Of a stretch of 64,000 nt of DNA, positions 17,554 to 27,443 are shown one piece after another. This stretch comes from [Phormidium] sp. LEGE 05292 (GTDB lineage Bacteria; Cyanobacteriota; Cyanobacteriia; Cyanobacteriales; Aerosakkonemataceae). The translations under genes and the position numbers were made by a program. How positions within the stretch are numbered: the first letter of the stretch is position 1; each line of letters begins with the position of its first letter. The notes beneath the pieces were generated by a model. The model saw only the letters and a program-made list of their open reading frames with translations. It made no database searches and was not told where the DNA came from. Where the stretch lies: NCBI RefSeq assembly GCF_015207735.1, contig NZ_JADEWG010000012.1:1-64000 (forward strand), written 5' to 3'.

Positions 17554-20166
17554 ATGAAAATTAAGAATATATTAATTATATGTTTGGGAATTTTATCTTT
17601 TTTCGGCGTGATTTGGTGGGGGAAAAATGCGATGTCACTTTCGCTTTTTCCAGACAGCGAAGTAAGTTTAAAGCAGTTAATTGTTGATAATTCAGTGAGT
17701 GATTGGGAAGCGCAAGCAGAAAAATTTTATACAGAGGGAAGGTTTGGGGATGCGATCGCTCTTTTAGAAAAACTAAACAATAATTATGTGGCTCAAGGTA
17801 ATGAGTTGGGTCAAGCGAGAGTGGCGAGAAATTTGGCTTTAGTTTATCAACAAACTGGAGAGTGGTCTAAGGCTCAATCAGCAATTACTCAGAGTTTAAA
17901 TCTGCTGGACAAACAAGCTAATAGCAAAGAACGTCAACTATTATTAGCGCAAGCTTTAGAAGTTCAAGGACTTTTACAATTAGCGATCGGTCAGCCGGAA
18001 AAAGCTTTGGATACTTGGCAAAAAGCTACAATTAATTATCAAGAGATTGGTGATTTTACTGGGGTAACTCGAAATCAAATTAATCAATCCCAAGCTTTAG
18101 AAAGATTGGGTTTATATCGTCAGACAATTAAAGTTTTGGATAGGTTAAATGCAACATTGCAACAGCAACCAGATAGTTTAGTAAAGGTTAAATGTTTGCA
18201 AAGTTTGGGAGATGCTTTGCGAGTAGTGGGGGACTTAGATCGATCGCAAAAAATTTTAGAACAAGGTTTAGCAATTGCGGAAAATTTAAAAGCAGCTGAT
18301 GCGATCGCGTCAATGCTATTAAGTTTAGGAGAAACAGCAAGACTAGCGCAAGAGTTACCCACCGCTTTGGATTACTATCAAAAGGCAGTGCAAACTACTA
18401 CTTCTCCATATATTAAAACTCAAGCTATGCTAAATTATTTAAATGTTTTAGTTAATCAGAAAGAAGGGGAAAAAGCACTGGAATTGTTACCGCAAATTCA
18501 AGCTAGTTTAACTCAGTTACCTTTGAGCAGACAAGCAATTAATGCGCGGATTAATTTAGCGAGAAAGTTAATGCAGCTGAGGAAAGAAGCAAGTAATCAA
18601 TTATCACTTCCTAGTAATGCGGAAGTTGGTAAAATGTTAGCAACCGCAGTCCAACAAGCTGAAACTTTACAAGATCAACGGACATTATCTTATGCTGTTG
18701 GAAACTTCGGTAGGTTGTATGAAGAAAACCAACAATGGGATTTTGCTCAACAATTAACGAAAAAAGCTTTACTGTTATCTCAAAGTATTAATGCTACTGA
18801 TATTAACTTTCGTTGGCAGTGGCAATTAGGGAGAATTTATAAACAGCAGGGGAATCGTCAAGAGGCGATCGCAGCTTATAATCAAGCTGTTAATTCTCTG
18901 CAATCTATTCGCAGCGATTTAGTAGCAATTTCCGCAGAAGCTCAGTTTGATTTTCGAGATACCATAGAACCAGTTTATCGAGAATTAGTCGATTTACTCT
19001 TACCAGTAGGACAAGTTGTAGAACAATCTGATTTGCAAAGAGCACGGACTTTAATTGATTCTTTACAATTAGCTGAACTGGATAACTTTTTCCGAGATGC
19101 TTGTTTAAAAACCCAAGCTGTTAAAATTGACCAAATCGATCCGAAAGCTGCGGTTATTTCTACAATTATTTTAAGTAATACCAATACTTCGAGTATAAAC
19201 GAACGGATAGAAGTAATTGCAGCATTGCCAGGAAAACCTTTGCGGCGATACACAACTGTTTTACCTAGCAAAGAAATTGAAGCAACAATAACAAGAGCTA
19301 ACGATGCTCTGACTATTCCTCGACTACGACTTTCGCAAAAAAATTATTTTATTGAAGCTAAAAAATTCTACGATTGGTTAATTCATCCCATTGAAAATGA
19401 TTTAGCAAATAGTGGTATACAAACTTTAGTATTTGTCTTAGATGGTTCCTTAAGAAATATCTCGCTCGCAGGGATTTATGATGGACAAAAGTATTTAGTG
19501 CAAAAATACAGTGTGGCGATCGCGCCAGGGTTACAATTAGTAGATGCCAAACCTTTACAATATCATGATATGAGAGTGCTAACGGCGGGATTAAGCGAAG
19601 CGCGTCAAGGATTTGCCCCACTTCCTAATGTATCTACCGAATTGAATGATATTGCTAAAGAAATTCATACTGAAAAGCTACTAAATCAATCTTTTACAGC
19701 ATCTAATTTTAAAACAAAAGTTCAAAGCGATAAATTTCCTATCATTCATTTAGCAACTCATGGTAAATTTAGTTCTAAAGCAGCTGATACTTTTATTTTG
19801 ACTTGGGATAAAAAGATTAATGCCAAGGACTTAGACACGCTTTTACGTAGCAATCAGAGCGTTACTAACCCAATAGAATTATTAGTTTTTAGTGCTTGTC
19901 AAACTGCTGCTGGAGATAATCGAGCAACTTTAGGATTGACGGGAATTGCTGTGCGAGCAGGGGCACGAAGTACTTTGGCAACTTTGTGGAGTGTTGATGA
20001 TGAAGCGACTGCTTTATTTATGTCACATTTTTACAAAGAGTTAAATAATAACAAAGTTACAAAAGCCGAAGCTTTACGTCGTACTCAACAGTTATTTTTG
20101 CAGGATAGCCAATTTTCTCATCCCTATTTTTGGTCAGCGTTTGTTTTAGTAGGAAATTGGTTATGA
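17554..20166 (+). CDS. TPR repeat protein with C-terminal CHAT protease-like domain
   Basis: An 870-residue protein with an N-terminal hydrophobic anchor (about residues 5-22, IILIICLGILSFFGVIWW or similar). Tetratricopeptide repeats follow (about 50-480), then a CHAT domain (about 620-870), a caspase-like fold. The catalytic dyad is visible: H736 in IHLATHG and C782 in VFSACQT. CHAT proteins are proven proteases in a few systems; in cyanobacteria they often neighbour haemagglutinin-like genes. The stop codon TGA (20164-20166) overlaps the ATG of the HlyD adaptor gene (20163) in the arrangement ATGA, so the two are translationally coupled. This ties it to the peptide exporter. A role in processing or activating a secreted product is inference. 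Confidence 0.88.
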   Translation: MKIKNILIICLGILSFFGVIWWGKNAMSLSLFPDSEVSLKQLIVDNSVSDWEAQAEKFYTEGRFGDAIALLEKLNNNYVAQGNELGQARVARNLALVYQQTGEWSKAQSAITQSLNLLDKQANSKERQLLLAQALEVQGLLQLAIGQPEKALDTWQKATINYQEIGDFTGVTRNQINQSQALERLGLYRQTIKVLDRLNATLQQQPDSLVKVKCLQSLGDALRVVGDLDRSQKILEQGLAIAENLKAADAIASMLLSLGETARLAQELPTALDYYQKAVQTTTSPYIKTQAMLNYLNVLVNQKEGEKALELLPQIQASLTQLPLSRQAINARINLARKLMQLRKEASNQLSLPSNAEVGKMLATAVQQAETLQDQRTLSYAVGNFGRLYEENQQWDFAQQLTKKALLLSQSINATDINFRWQWQLGRIYKQQGNRQEAIAAYNQAVNSLQSIRSDLVAISAEAQFDFRDTIEPVYRELVDLLLPVGQVVEQSDLQRARTLIDSLQLAELDNFFRDACLKTQAVKIDQIDPKAAVISTIILSNTNTSSINERIEVIAALPGKPLRRYTTVLPSKEIEATITRANDALTIPRLRLSQKNYFIEAKKFYDWLIHPIENDLANSGIQTLVFVLDGSLRNISLAGIYDGQKYLVQKYSVAIAPGLQLVDAKPLQYHDMRVLTAGLSEARQGFAPLPNVSTELNDIAKEIHTEKLLNQSFTASNFKTKVQSDKFPIIHLATHGKFSSKAADTFILTWDKKINAKDLDTLLRSNQSVTNPIELLVFSACQTAAGDNRATLGLTGIAVRAGARSTLATLWSVDDEATALFMSHFYKELNNNKVTKAEALRRTQQLFLQDSQFSHPYFWSAFVLVGNWL

Positions 20167-21788
20167 ATAGTCCAGAAAAAAGAAAAATTTTTCGTAGAGA
20201 ATCGCTGAATTATTTATCTACTCCAGAGCGTTTAGATGAGTTAATTAAAGTAATTAGTCCTCAAGATTGGATTCCTTTGGTGACATTAGGTGGATTGGTA
20301 TTAGTTGGTTTAGTTTGGAGTATTTTTGGTAGAATTCCGATTACGGTTGCTGGTCAAGGGGTGTTATTGCGATCGCGCCAAGTGGTAGAATTGCAATCTC
20401 CCATTTCGGGACAGTTGCAAGAATTAAAAGTTAAAGAGGGTGATTGTCTGCCCAATCCTCAAGGAATGATAGCTACTATTGAGCCTTTGGAATTAAAACA
20501 AAAACGAGAATTAGAAATGCAGAAATTAGCGGAATTACAAAAGCAAGACCGGGAAGCTAGTGCGATCGCATTACAAAAAAATCAACTAGAAAAAATAGAA
20601 TTAAATCAGCAAAAAACCAGCTTAAAACAACGTTTACAAGATGCTCAATCTCTTACACCATTACTAAAAAATCAAAGTACAAGTTCCATTACTAAACAAG
20701 GAGAAAGCTTAAAACAACGTCTGCAAAACTTACAATCTTTAACGCCAGTTCTTCGGAGTAAAAGAAGCGGTGCAATTCAACAGAAACGAGAAAGTTTACA
20801 ACAACGTCTACAAGATGCTAAAGCCCAAGCTCCTGTGCTGAAAGAAAGGCTAGAAATCCGGCAGGAATTAGCAAAACAAGGAGCAATTCCCAAGGATCAA
20901 GTATTAGAAGCAGAACGACAATACAGAGATAGTTTGCAAAATGTAGCAGAAGTTCAAGCTCAATTAAAACAATTAGATGTCGATCAAACCCAAGCGGAAC
21001 AAGCTTTCTTAGAAAATTTGAATTCAATTGGCGAAATTCAATCTCAGCTAAAAAAGCTGGAACTTGACAAAACGGAAGCTGAACAAAGATATGTCGATAA
21101 TTTGAATAAAATTTCCGAAATCGGAACGCAGTTAAACGAGTTAGATACTAAAGCAAAAACTCTGGAACAACAAAACTTAGATACTACCAATAATCGCAAA
21201 AATCAAATTCTAGAAGTTGAGAATCAAGTTAAAGCTTTTGACCAACAAATTCAAATAAACAGCGTCATTACAAGCCCTTATGAGGGATGTATTCTCGAAC
21301 TTACTGTTACTAATGGTCAAGTTGTGAGTCCGGGGAGTCGTATTGGCTCAATTCAAATTCAAAAATCTGCTCAACCGCTATTAGCAGTTACTTATTTTGC
21401 TGTGAGAGATGGTAAGCAAATTAAACCAGGGATGCCAATTCAAATTACACCGAGTCTTGTAAAACGGGAAAGATTTGGAGGAATTGTGGGAAATGTGGTT
21501 TCAGTTTCGCCATTTCCGGTGACTAAACAAGGTGCTGCTAGTACAATTGGTAATCCAGAAATAGTAGAAAGTTTGCTGTCTCAATCTAAAGAAGCACAGA
21601 TAGAAGTTTGGGCAGAATTAAAGGAAAATCCTCGTAATTTTAGTGGCTATGAATGGTCTTCTTCCCAAGGGCCATTAGATGTAAAAATGTCTACTGGTAC
21701 CACGACTTCAGCACAAGTTACTGTACAACAACGCGCACCAATTGAGTTTGTTTTACCATTTTTGCGGGAATGGAGTGGGATTAAGTGA
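20163..21788 (+). CDS. HlyD-family adaptor of NHLP-type peptide export system
   Basis: A 541-residue membrane-fusion adaptor for a peptide ABC exporter. One membrane segment (about residues 40-60, IPLVTLGGLVLVGLVWSIFG) is followed by a biotinyl/lipoyl-like half (VVELQSPISGQLQELKVKEGD). Then come a long coiled-coil hairpin (about 105-360) and the returning lipoyl and beta-barrel parts (ITSPYEGCILELTVTNGQVVSPGS). The hairpin includes three tandem copies of a unit like LKQRLQDAQSLTPLL. The start ATG at 20163 overlaps the CHAT gene stop; a GTG at 20130 is not credible. Position immediately before two NHLP ABC genes matches the usual three-gene secretion module. Confidence 0.88.
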   Translation: MNSPEKRKIFRRESLNYLSTPERLDELIKVISPQDWIPLVTLGGLVLVGLVWSIFGRIPITVAGQGVLLRSRQVVELQSPISGQLQELKVKEGDCLPNPQGMIATIEPLELKQKRELEMQKLAELQKQDREASAIALQKNQLEKIELNQQKTSLKQRLQDAQSLTPLLKNQSTSSITKQGESLKQRLQNLQSLTPVLRSKRSGAIQQKRESLQQRLQDAKAQAPVLKERLEIRQELAKQGAIPKDQVLEAERQYRDSLQNVAEVQAQLKQLDVDQTQAEQAFLENLNSIGEIQSQLKKLELDKTEAEQRYVDNLNKISEIGTQLNELDTKAKTLEQQNLDTTNNRKNQILEVENQVKAFDQQIQINSVITSPYEGCILELTVTNGQVVSPGSRIGSIQIQKSAQPLLAVTYFAVRDGKQIKPGMPIQITPSLVKRERFGGIVGNVVSVSPFPVTKQGAASTIGNPEIVESLLSQSKEAQIEVWAELKENPRNFSGYEWSSSQGPLDVKMSTGTTTSAQVTVQQRAPIEFVLPFLREWSGIK

Positions 21789-21799
21789 TATCAGAAAAA

Positions 21800-21915
21800 G
21801 ATCCCCCTAAATCCCCCTTAATAAGGGGGACTTAAAGCCGAGTCTTGTTCCCCCTTTAAAAGAAACTTAAAACCCAGTCTTGTTCCCCCCTTGTTAAGGG
21901 GGGTTAGGGGGGATC
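21800..21915. repeat. C/G-run palindromic repeat between exporter genes
   Basis: Bounded by GATCCCCCTA and TAGGGGGGATC, with internal copies of CAGTCTTGTTCCCCC and GAGTCTTGTTCCCCC. It belongs to the same family as the nested unit near 3251-3396. It lies between the HlyD gene and the first ABC gene and could attenuate or process the mRNA there. Confidence 0.6.
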
Positions 21916-21965
21916 AACTATGTGTAGCAAAGCCAACTTTTAGGTAATTTATATAATTTAAAACA

Positions 21966-24146
21966 ATGGCAATCAAAAATAAAAAATCAAACATTGTCAA
22001 GACTCCGACAGTACTACAAATGGAGGCTGTAGAATGTGGTGCTGCTGCTTTGGGAATGATTTTAAGTTATTACGGCAAATTTGTACCTTTAGCGGAACTT
22101 CGGCAAGAGTGTGGAGTATCTCGTGATGGTATGAATGCCGCTAATTTATTGAAAGCTGCTAGACATTATGGAATGAAAGCTAAAGGTTATAAAAAAGGTT
22201 TAGAAACTTTAAAAGAAATGCCAGTTCCTTATATAGTATTTTGGAATTTTGACCATTTTTTAGTCGTAGAAGGGTATGAGCGCGATCGCGTTTTTCTCAA
22301 TGACCCAGCTAGTGGTAGACGCAAAGTAACAAAACAGGAATTTTCCCAGGCATACACGGGAGTTGTGTTGGAAATAAAACCGGGAACTGAGTTTCAAAAA
22401 GGTGGACAAAAACGCAATACAATTTTGGCTTTACATTCTCGGCTAAAAAATTCTTATGATGCAGTTTTGTTGTCTATTCTAGCAGGGTTGTTTTTGACTT
22501 TTCCCCGTTTAGCAGTACCCGCTTTTAGTCAAGTTTTTACTGATGAAATTTTGGTGCAAGGTCGAGAAGATTGGTTACGACCTTTATTAATTGGAATGGT
22601 GATTACTGCGATCGTGCAAAGTCTATTATCCAGATTACGCCTAATCTACTTACGGCGACTAACAATTAAGCTTTCTATGGTAATGACAGGGCAGTTTATT
22701 TGGCATACTTTACGCTTACCAGTAGGATTTTATGCCCAACGTTTTGCAGGTGAAATTGGCAATCGCGCCGCCATCAATAATAAAGTTGTCGGTGTAATCA
22801 ACAGTATTTCCACTACTGTAATTGACAGCATGATGTTAATATTTTACGCAGCTTTAATGTTTATGTACGATTGGGTGCTAACAGTAATGACTATCAGTTT
22901 TGCTATAATTAATATTATCACATTGCAATTATTACGCCGGATTCGTCTAGATGCTAACTTAAAAATTAGTCAACAAAGTAGTAAACTGTCTGGGGTAACA
23001 ATTGACAGTTTACAATCAATTGAAACAATAAAAGCTTCTGGTTTAGAATCTGATTTATTTGCTAAGTTTGCTGGTTATCACGCTAAAACAATTAACGCCC
23101 AACAGGAATTAGCTTTACAAAGCCAAACTTTAACTTTATTACCAACAATTTTAAGCTCATTGGCAACAACTGCTCTTTTAGTAGTTGGCGGCTTCCGGGT
23201 AATGGATGGTAGTTTAACAATTGGAATGTTGGTAGCTTATCAAACTTTAATTAGCAGCTTTTTAGCGCCAGTAAATAGTTTAGTTAATTTTGGCAGTACC
23301 TTACAAATTTTAGAAGCGGATCTCGATCGCCTTGATGATGTTTTACAAAACCCTGTCGATCCAGAAGTTATCAGAGAAGAAACAGTAAATCAATTAACTA
23401 TTAATAACTTTCCATCTTTTAAATTACTAGGTTATGTTGAATTACATAATATTTCTTTTGGCTATAATCGCTTAGAAACTCCTTTGATTGAAAACTTAAA
23501 TTTATCCTTAAAACCTGGACAGCGAGTAGCGATAATTGGTAGTAGTGGTTCTGGTAAATCTACCATAGCAAAACTAATTTCAGGTTTGTATGTTCCTTGG
23601 TCAGGCAAAATTTTATTTGATGGTATTTCTCGCCTGGAAATTCCCCGCTTAGTTTTAGCAAATTCACTGGCAATGGTGGAACAAGATATATTTATATTCA
23701 AAGGTTCTGTACGAGAAAATTTAACGCTTTGGAATTCAACTATAAGTGAAGAAAACTTGGTGCAAGCTTGTCAAGATGCAGCAATTCATGACTTTATTTT
23801 ATCCAGTTTAGGAGGATATAGCGCCGAAATTGCTGAGGGAGGAATTAATTTGAGTGGCGGGCAACGTCAACGTTTAGAAATTGCCAGGGCGCTAGTCATG
23901 AATCCGAGAATTTTAGTATTAGATGAAGCTACAAGTTTTTTAGATGCGGAAACTGAATTAATTATCGATCGCAATCTGCGGCGACGTGGTTGTTCTTGCA
24001 TTGTCATCGCCCATCGCCTCAGCACAATTCGTGATTGTGATGAAATTATTGTCATGGAAAGAGGTAAAGTTGCCCAAAGAGGAACCCATGAAGAATTACA
24101 GCAACAGGGAGGAACTTATGCTAACTTACTATTAGCTACTAGCTGA
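21966..24146 (+). CDS. NHLP-family ABC exporter with C39 peptidase domain
   Basis: A 726-residue peptidase-containing ABC transporter that would cleave leaders after Gly-Gly and export the core. Residues 1-140 are a C39 peptidase with oxyanion Gln Q18, catalytic C24 (EAVECGAA), H97 (FDHFLVVEG) and D113 (LNDPASG), all present. Residues about 160-450 are a six-helix permease. Residues about 490-726 are the ATPase with Walker A GSSGSGKST, signature LSGGQ and Walker B ILVLDEAT. It corresponds to the peptidase/permease/ATPase member of the NHLM secretion module that accompanies Nif11- or nitrile-hydratase-type leaders. The VAGG sites of the two precursors are its likely cleavage points. Confidence 0.93.
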   Translation: MAIKNKKSNIVKTPTVLQMEAVECGAAALGMILSYYGKFVPLAELRQECGVSRDGMNAANLLKAARHYGMKAKGYKKGLETLKEMPVPYIVFWNFDHFLVVEGYERDRVFLNDPASGRRKVTKQEFSQAYTGVVLEIKPGTEFQKGGQKRNTILALHSRLKNSYDAVLLSILAGLFLTFPRLAVPAFSQVFTDEILVQGREDWLRPLLIGMVITAIVQSLLSRLRLIYLRRLTIKLSMVMTGQFIWHTLRLPVGFYAQRFAGEIGNRAAINNKVVGVINSISTTVIDSMMLIFYAALMFMYDWVLTVMTISFAIINIITLQLLRRIRLDANLKISQQSSKLSGVTIDSLQSIETIKASGLESDLFAKFAGYHAKTINAQQELALQSQTLTLLPTILSSLATTALLVVGGFRVMDGSLTIGMLVAYQTLISSFLAPVNSLVNFGSTLQILEADLDRLDDVLQNPVDPEVIREETVNQLTINNFPSFKLLGYVELHNISFGYNRLETPLIENLNLSLKPGQRVAIIGSSGSGKSTIAKLISGLYVPWSGKILFDGISRLEIPRLVLANSLAMVEQDIFIFKGSVRENLTLWNSTISEENLVQACQDAAIHDFILSSLGGYSAEIAEGGINLSGGQRQRLEIARALVMNPRILVLDEATSFLDAETELIIDRNLRRRGCSCIVIAHRLSTIRDCDEIIVMERGKVAQRGTHEELQQQGGTYANLLLATS

Positions 24147-24185
24147 TGACAATTATTAGCTATTAGCAATTTATAGCTATTAGCG

Positions 24186-27116
24186 ATGTTAAATTCTGAT
24201 TTATTTAAATTACTGCATAACTTTAAAGGCAACCAACCTTTACTACTAGATAATCCCCAGAAGGTTTGGGTAGTTCAAGCTGGTACAATGGCGATTTTTG
24301 TTACCAAAATTGTAGCAGGAGAAGCTATAGGCGATCGACGTTATCTGTTTAGTGTTAGTGCGGGAGAAGCATTATTTGGTGTTGCTTTATGGGGAGAAGA
24401 AACACCGGAAAATGTAGAGTTAGACGAAAATTTTCCATCTTTTAACTATGGACTTTTAGCAGTTGCTATTCAAGAAAGTGTAGTTTTAGAACTAGATTTT
24501 GCCGATTTAATTTCCCAGATAGCAGCAGGTGACACAGAAGTAATTCTTTTATTAGAAAGTTGGATCGATCGCATCAGTAAATTAGTTGCTACTCCGGGCA
24601 TATCAAATTCAAAAAATCAAATACAATCCACAGATTCTAGCCCGGATAAATTATCTAAAGGGCAAGTACTACAAGCATCTTCTAAAACAATTTTTTGGGT
24701 GAAAGTTCATCAAGGTAGTACAGCTTGGATGGGCATAGAAGAATTAAGCTTAGATCCTAAATCTCCCCCGTTTCCCCTCGCTGCTTCTACCTGGGTAGAA
24801 TCACTTAATCTTGTTGAAATTGACATAATTAAAACTGTGGAAATTGCGGAAGAGTTATCTCAGAGTTTAGCTTTATTTCATTCTTATGCTTGCCGCTATC
24901 TTGAAATCAAACATCAACAGAAATTAGAAGCAGAAATTCAACAATTTCAGCAACTACAACTGTTAAATCATCAAGTAACCGAAAATGCTTTTAATTCCTT
25001 AGCTTCCGCCTTACAACCGCAACAAATACAGCCAGAAGAAACGCCTTTATTAATCGCTGCTGGGGCTGTTGCTAGAGCAATGGAAATTCCAATTCGTCAC
25101 CCAATTAAATCAGTAAATTTACAGCAAATAGATCCGGTAGAGGCGATCGCCATAGCCTGGAAAATTCGCATCCGGCGTGTTTCCTTAAATGGGGAATGGT
25201 GGAAACAAGAATATAACCCACTTTTAGCTTTTACCACTGATAAGCGTCCAGTAGCTTTGTTAGTTGATAAAAGCAAAGGTTATCGTTATTTTTTGTTCGA
25301 TCCAGAAACTCGCACTCGCACATTAGTTAATAGAAATATTGCCTCTACTTTAGCCTCAGAAGCTTATATATTTTATCGTCCTTTACCGCAAGTAATTAAT
25401 CAAGCATTTGAAGTGTTTAAATTTGGCATCAAAGGATATGAAACTGAAACAATTAAAATTATCATTGTGGGAATTGTGGGTACAATTTTGGGGATGGCGG
25501 TTCCCCAAGCCACAGCAATTTTAATTAATCAAGCAATTCCTGATGGCGACCGCCTACTTTTATTACAACTAGCATTAGCTTTATTAGCAGTATCTTTTGG
25601 CAAAACTGCATTTAATCTATATCAAGGATTAGTTGCTTTACGAGTTAGTAACGGAATTAATAGCACTCTTCAAATAGCTATTTGGGATAGATTACTAAGA
25701 TTAAATCCGTCATTAATTAGGCAATTCACCACTGGCGATTTGCTAGTACGGATTATGTCTATTAGCCAAATATATAGCATTTTTAGCGGTGCTACTCAAC
25801 GCACTTTATTAAGTGGTTTATTTTCTTTGTTAAATTTAGGATTAATGTTTATTTACGACCTAAAACTAACTTTAGTAGCTATAGCAGTGACTTTGCTAGC
25901 AGTAATTTTAACCATTATTTCTAGTTTTCTGTTATTAGGTAAAGAGCGACGGCAAGAGGAATTAAGTGGCGAAATTCAAGGATTAGTAGTACAACTAATT
26001 AATGGTGTACCTAAATTGCGAGTAGCAGTAGCAGAATCACGGGCTTTTGCAGCTTGGGCAAAAAGATATAGCGAACAAAACCAATTAACTAAGGAAATTA
26101 TTCAAGTTAATGATATCGTTTCTGTACTCAACGAATTACTATCTTTAATTAGTTTAATTTTATTATATTGGTTTGGATTTTCAGCTATTCAAAGTTCCCT
26201 AACGGGCGAAAGTAACTTAACACTGGGAACATTTCTAGCATTTAATTCTGCTTTTGGGATATTTTTTGGCGGGGTGACTTCTTTAAGTAATACTTTAATT
26301 AAACTGATAGAAATTGCGCCTTTATGGGAGCGATCGCAACCGATTTTACAAGGCACGTTAGAATTTGATGAACACAGAGCTAATCCCGGTCTTTTGAGTG
26401 GACAAATAAGATTAGAAAATATTACTTTCCGTTACCGAGAAGATAGCCCAATTATTCTTCATGAAGTAAACATCCACGCCAATCCAGGAGAATTTATCGC
26501 TATTGTTGGCCCTTCTGGAAGTGGTAAATCAACTATTTTTCGCTTATTATTAGGCTTTGAAACTCCTCAAAATGGCAAAGTTTATTATGATGGACAAGAT
26601 TTAGCTAATTTAGATTTACAAGCAGTGCGGCGACAATTAGGAGTAGTTTTACAAAATGGTCGAGTTACCCAAGGTTCAATTTTGGAAAACATTACTGGTG
26701 GCGCATTAGTTACAGTTGAAGAAGCTTGGGAAGCAGCAAGAATGGCGGGATTAGCTGAAGATATTGAACAAATGCCAATGGGAATACAAACGATCGTTAG
26801 TGAAGGAGGTACAAATCTTTCTGGAGGACAAAGACAAAGGTTATTAATTGCGCGATCGCTCATCTTTAAACCACCTATTATTCTCTTAGATGAAGCTACC
26901 AGTTATCTTGATAATAACACTCAAGCAATAGTGACAGAAAGCTTAGAAAAAATGAATGCTACAAGAATAATTATTGCCCATCGTTTGAGTACAATTCGCC
27001 ACGCCGATCGCATTTACGTCTTAGAATCAGGTCGCATATTACAAGTCGGTTCTTTTGCCGAATTAGTAAATCAACCAGGACTATTTGCTAAATTAGTAGC
27101 CCGACAATTAGAGTAA
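24186..27116 (+). CDS. NHLP-family ABC exporter, second subunit without peptidase
   Basis: A 976-residue ABC transporter starting 39 bp after the preceding one. The N-terminal 400 residues lack C39 motifs and form the soluble domain typical of the permease/ATPase partner in NHLM systems, with an initial segment resembling a cyclic-nucleotide-binding fold. Membrane helices occupy about 410-700. The ATPase follows with Walker A GPSGSGKST (around residue 775), signature LSGGQ and Walker B IILLDEAT, so ATP hydrolysis is likely. It probably forms a heterodimer with the C39 exporter, working with the HlyD adaptor. The gene ends the unidirectional locus; a MITE-like element begins one base after the stop codon. 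Confidence 0.9.
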   Translation: MLNSDLFKLLHNFKGNQPLLLDNPQKVWVVQAGTMAIFVTKIVAGEAIGDRRYLFSVSAGEALFGVALWGEETPENVELDENFPSFNYGLLAVAIQESVVLELDFADLISQIAAGDTEVILLLESWIDRISKLVATPGISNSKNQIQSTDSSPDKLSKGQVLQASSKTIFWVKVHQGSTAWMGIEELSLDPKSPPFPLAASTWVESLNLVEIDIIKTVEIAEELSQSLALFHSYACRYLEIKHQQKLEAEIQQFQQLQLLNHQVTENAFNSLASALQPQQIQPEETPLLIAAGAVARAMEIPIRHPIKSVNLQQIDPVEAIAIAWKIRIRRVSLNGEWWKQEYNPLLAFTTDKRPVALLVDKSKGYRYFLFDPETRTRTLVNRNIASTLASEAYIFYRPLPQVINQAFEVFKFGIKGYETETIKIIIVGIVGTILGMAVPQATAILINQAIPDGDRLLLLQLALALLAVSFGKTAFNLYQGLVALRVSNGINSTLQIAIWDRLLRLNPSLIRQFTTGDLLVRIMSISQIYSIFSGATQRTLLSGLFSLLNLGLMFIYDLKLTLVAIAVTLLAVILTIISSFLLLGKERRQEELSGEIQGLVVQLINGVPKLRVAVAESRAFAAWAKRYSEQNQLTKEIIQVNDIVSVLNELLSLISLILLYWFGFSAIQSSLTGESNLTLGTFLAFNSAFGIFFGGVTSLSNTLIKLIEIAPLWERSQPILQGTLEFDEHRANPGLLSGQIRLENITFRYREDSPIILHEVNIHANPGEFIAIVGPSGSGKSTIFRLLLGFETPQNGKVYYDGQDLANLDLQAVRRQLGVVLQNGRVTQGSILENITGGALVTVEEAWEAARMAGLAEDIEQMPMGIQTIVSEGGTNLSGGQRQRLLIARSLIFKPPIILLDEATSYLDNNTQAIVTESLEKMNATRIIIAHRLSTIRHADRIYVLESGRILQVGSFAELVNQPGLFAKLVARQLE

Positions 27117-27321
27117 TACCAAATCTGGGTTAATTATCCCCTCTATCTTTTCCTTCTTTCCTCTGTGTCCTCTGTGCCTCTGTGGTTCATTATATTTATT
27201 AGACACTTGCGTAATACTAAATCCGGGTGAAAAACCCTCTTTATTAATGAACCGCAGAGGACGCAGAGGACGCAGAGAAAAGAGGGAGGAGATATAGGGG
27301 GTAAATAACCCGGATTTGGTA
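27117..27321. repeat. MITE-like element of a second family, copy 1
   Basis: Inverted ends TACCAAATCTGGGTTAATTA (27117 onward) and, at 27297-27321, GGGGG followed by TAAATAACCCGGATTTGGTA. The centre holds a palindromic run of CCTCTGTG/CGCAGAGGA units. No coding capacity. A related element is at 40087-40280. The rest of the interval to 27443 holds only low-complexity text-like repeats (CAAAACTCAAAAC and similar) and no gene. Confidence 0.6.
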
Positions 27322-27443
27322 TTAGTCATATAACAGTGGAAAATTCAAAACTTAAAACTTGCTCCCTAACTCAAAACTCAAAACGTGCTACGCACCGCTA
27401 CGCTAACAAAACTCAAAACTTTCTTCTGCCTTCTGCCTTCAAT

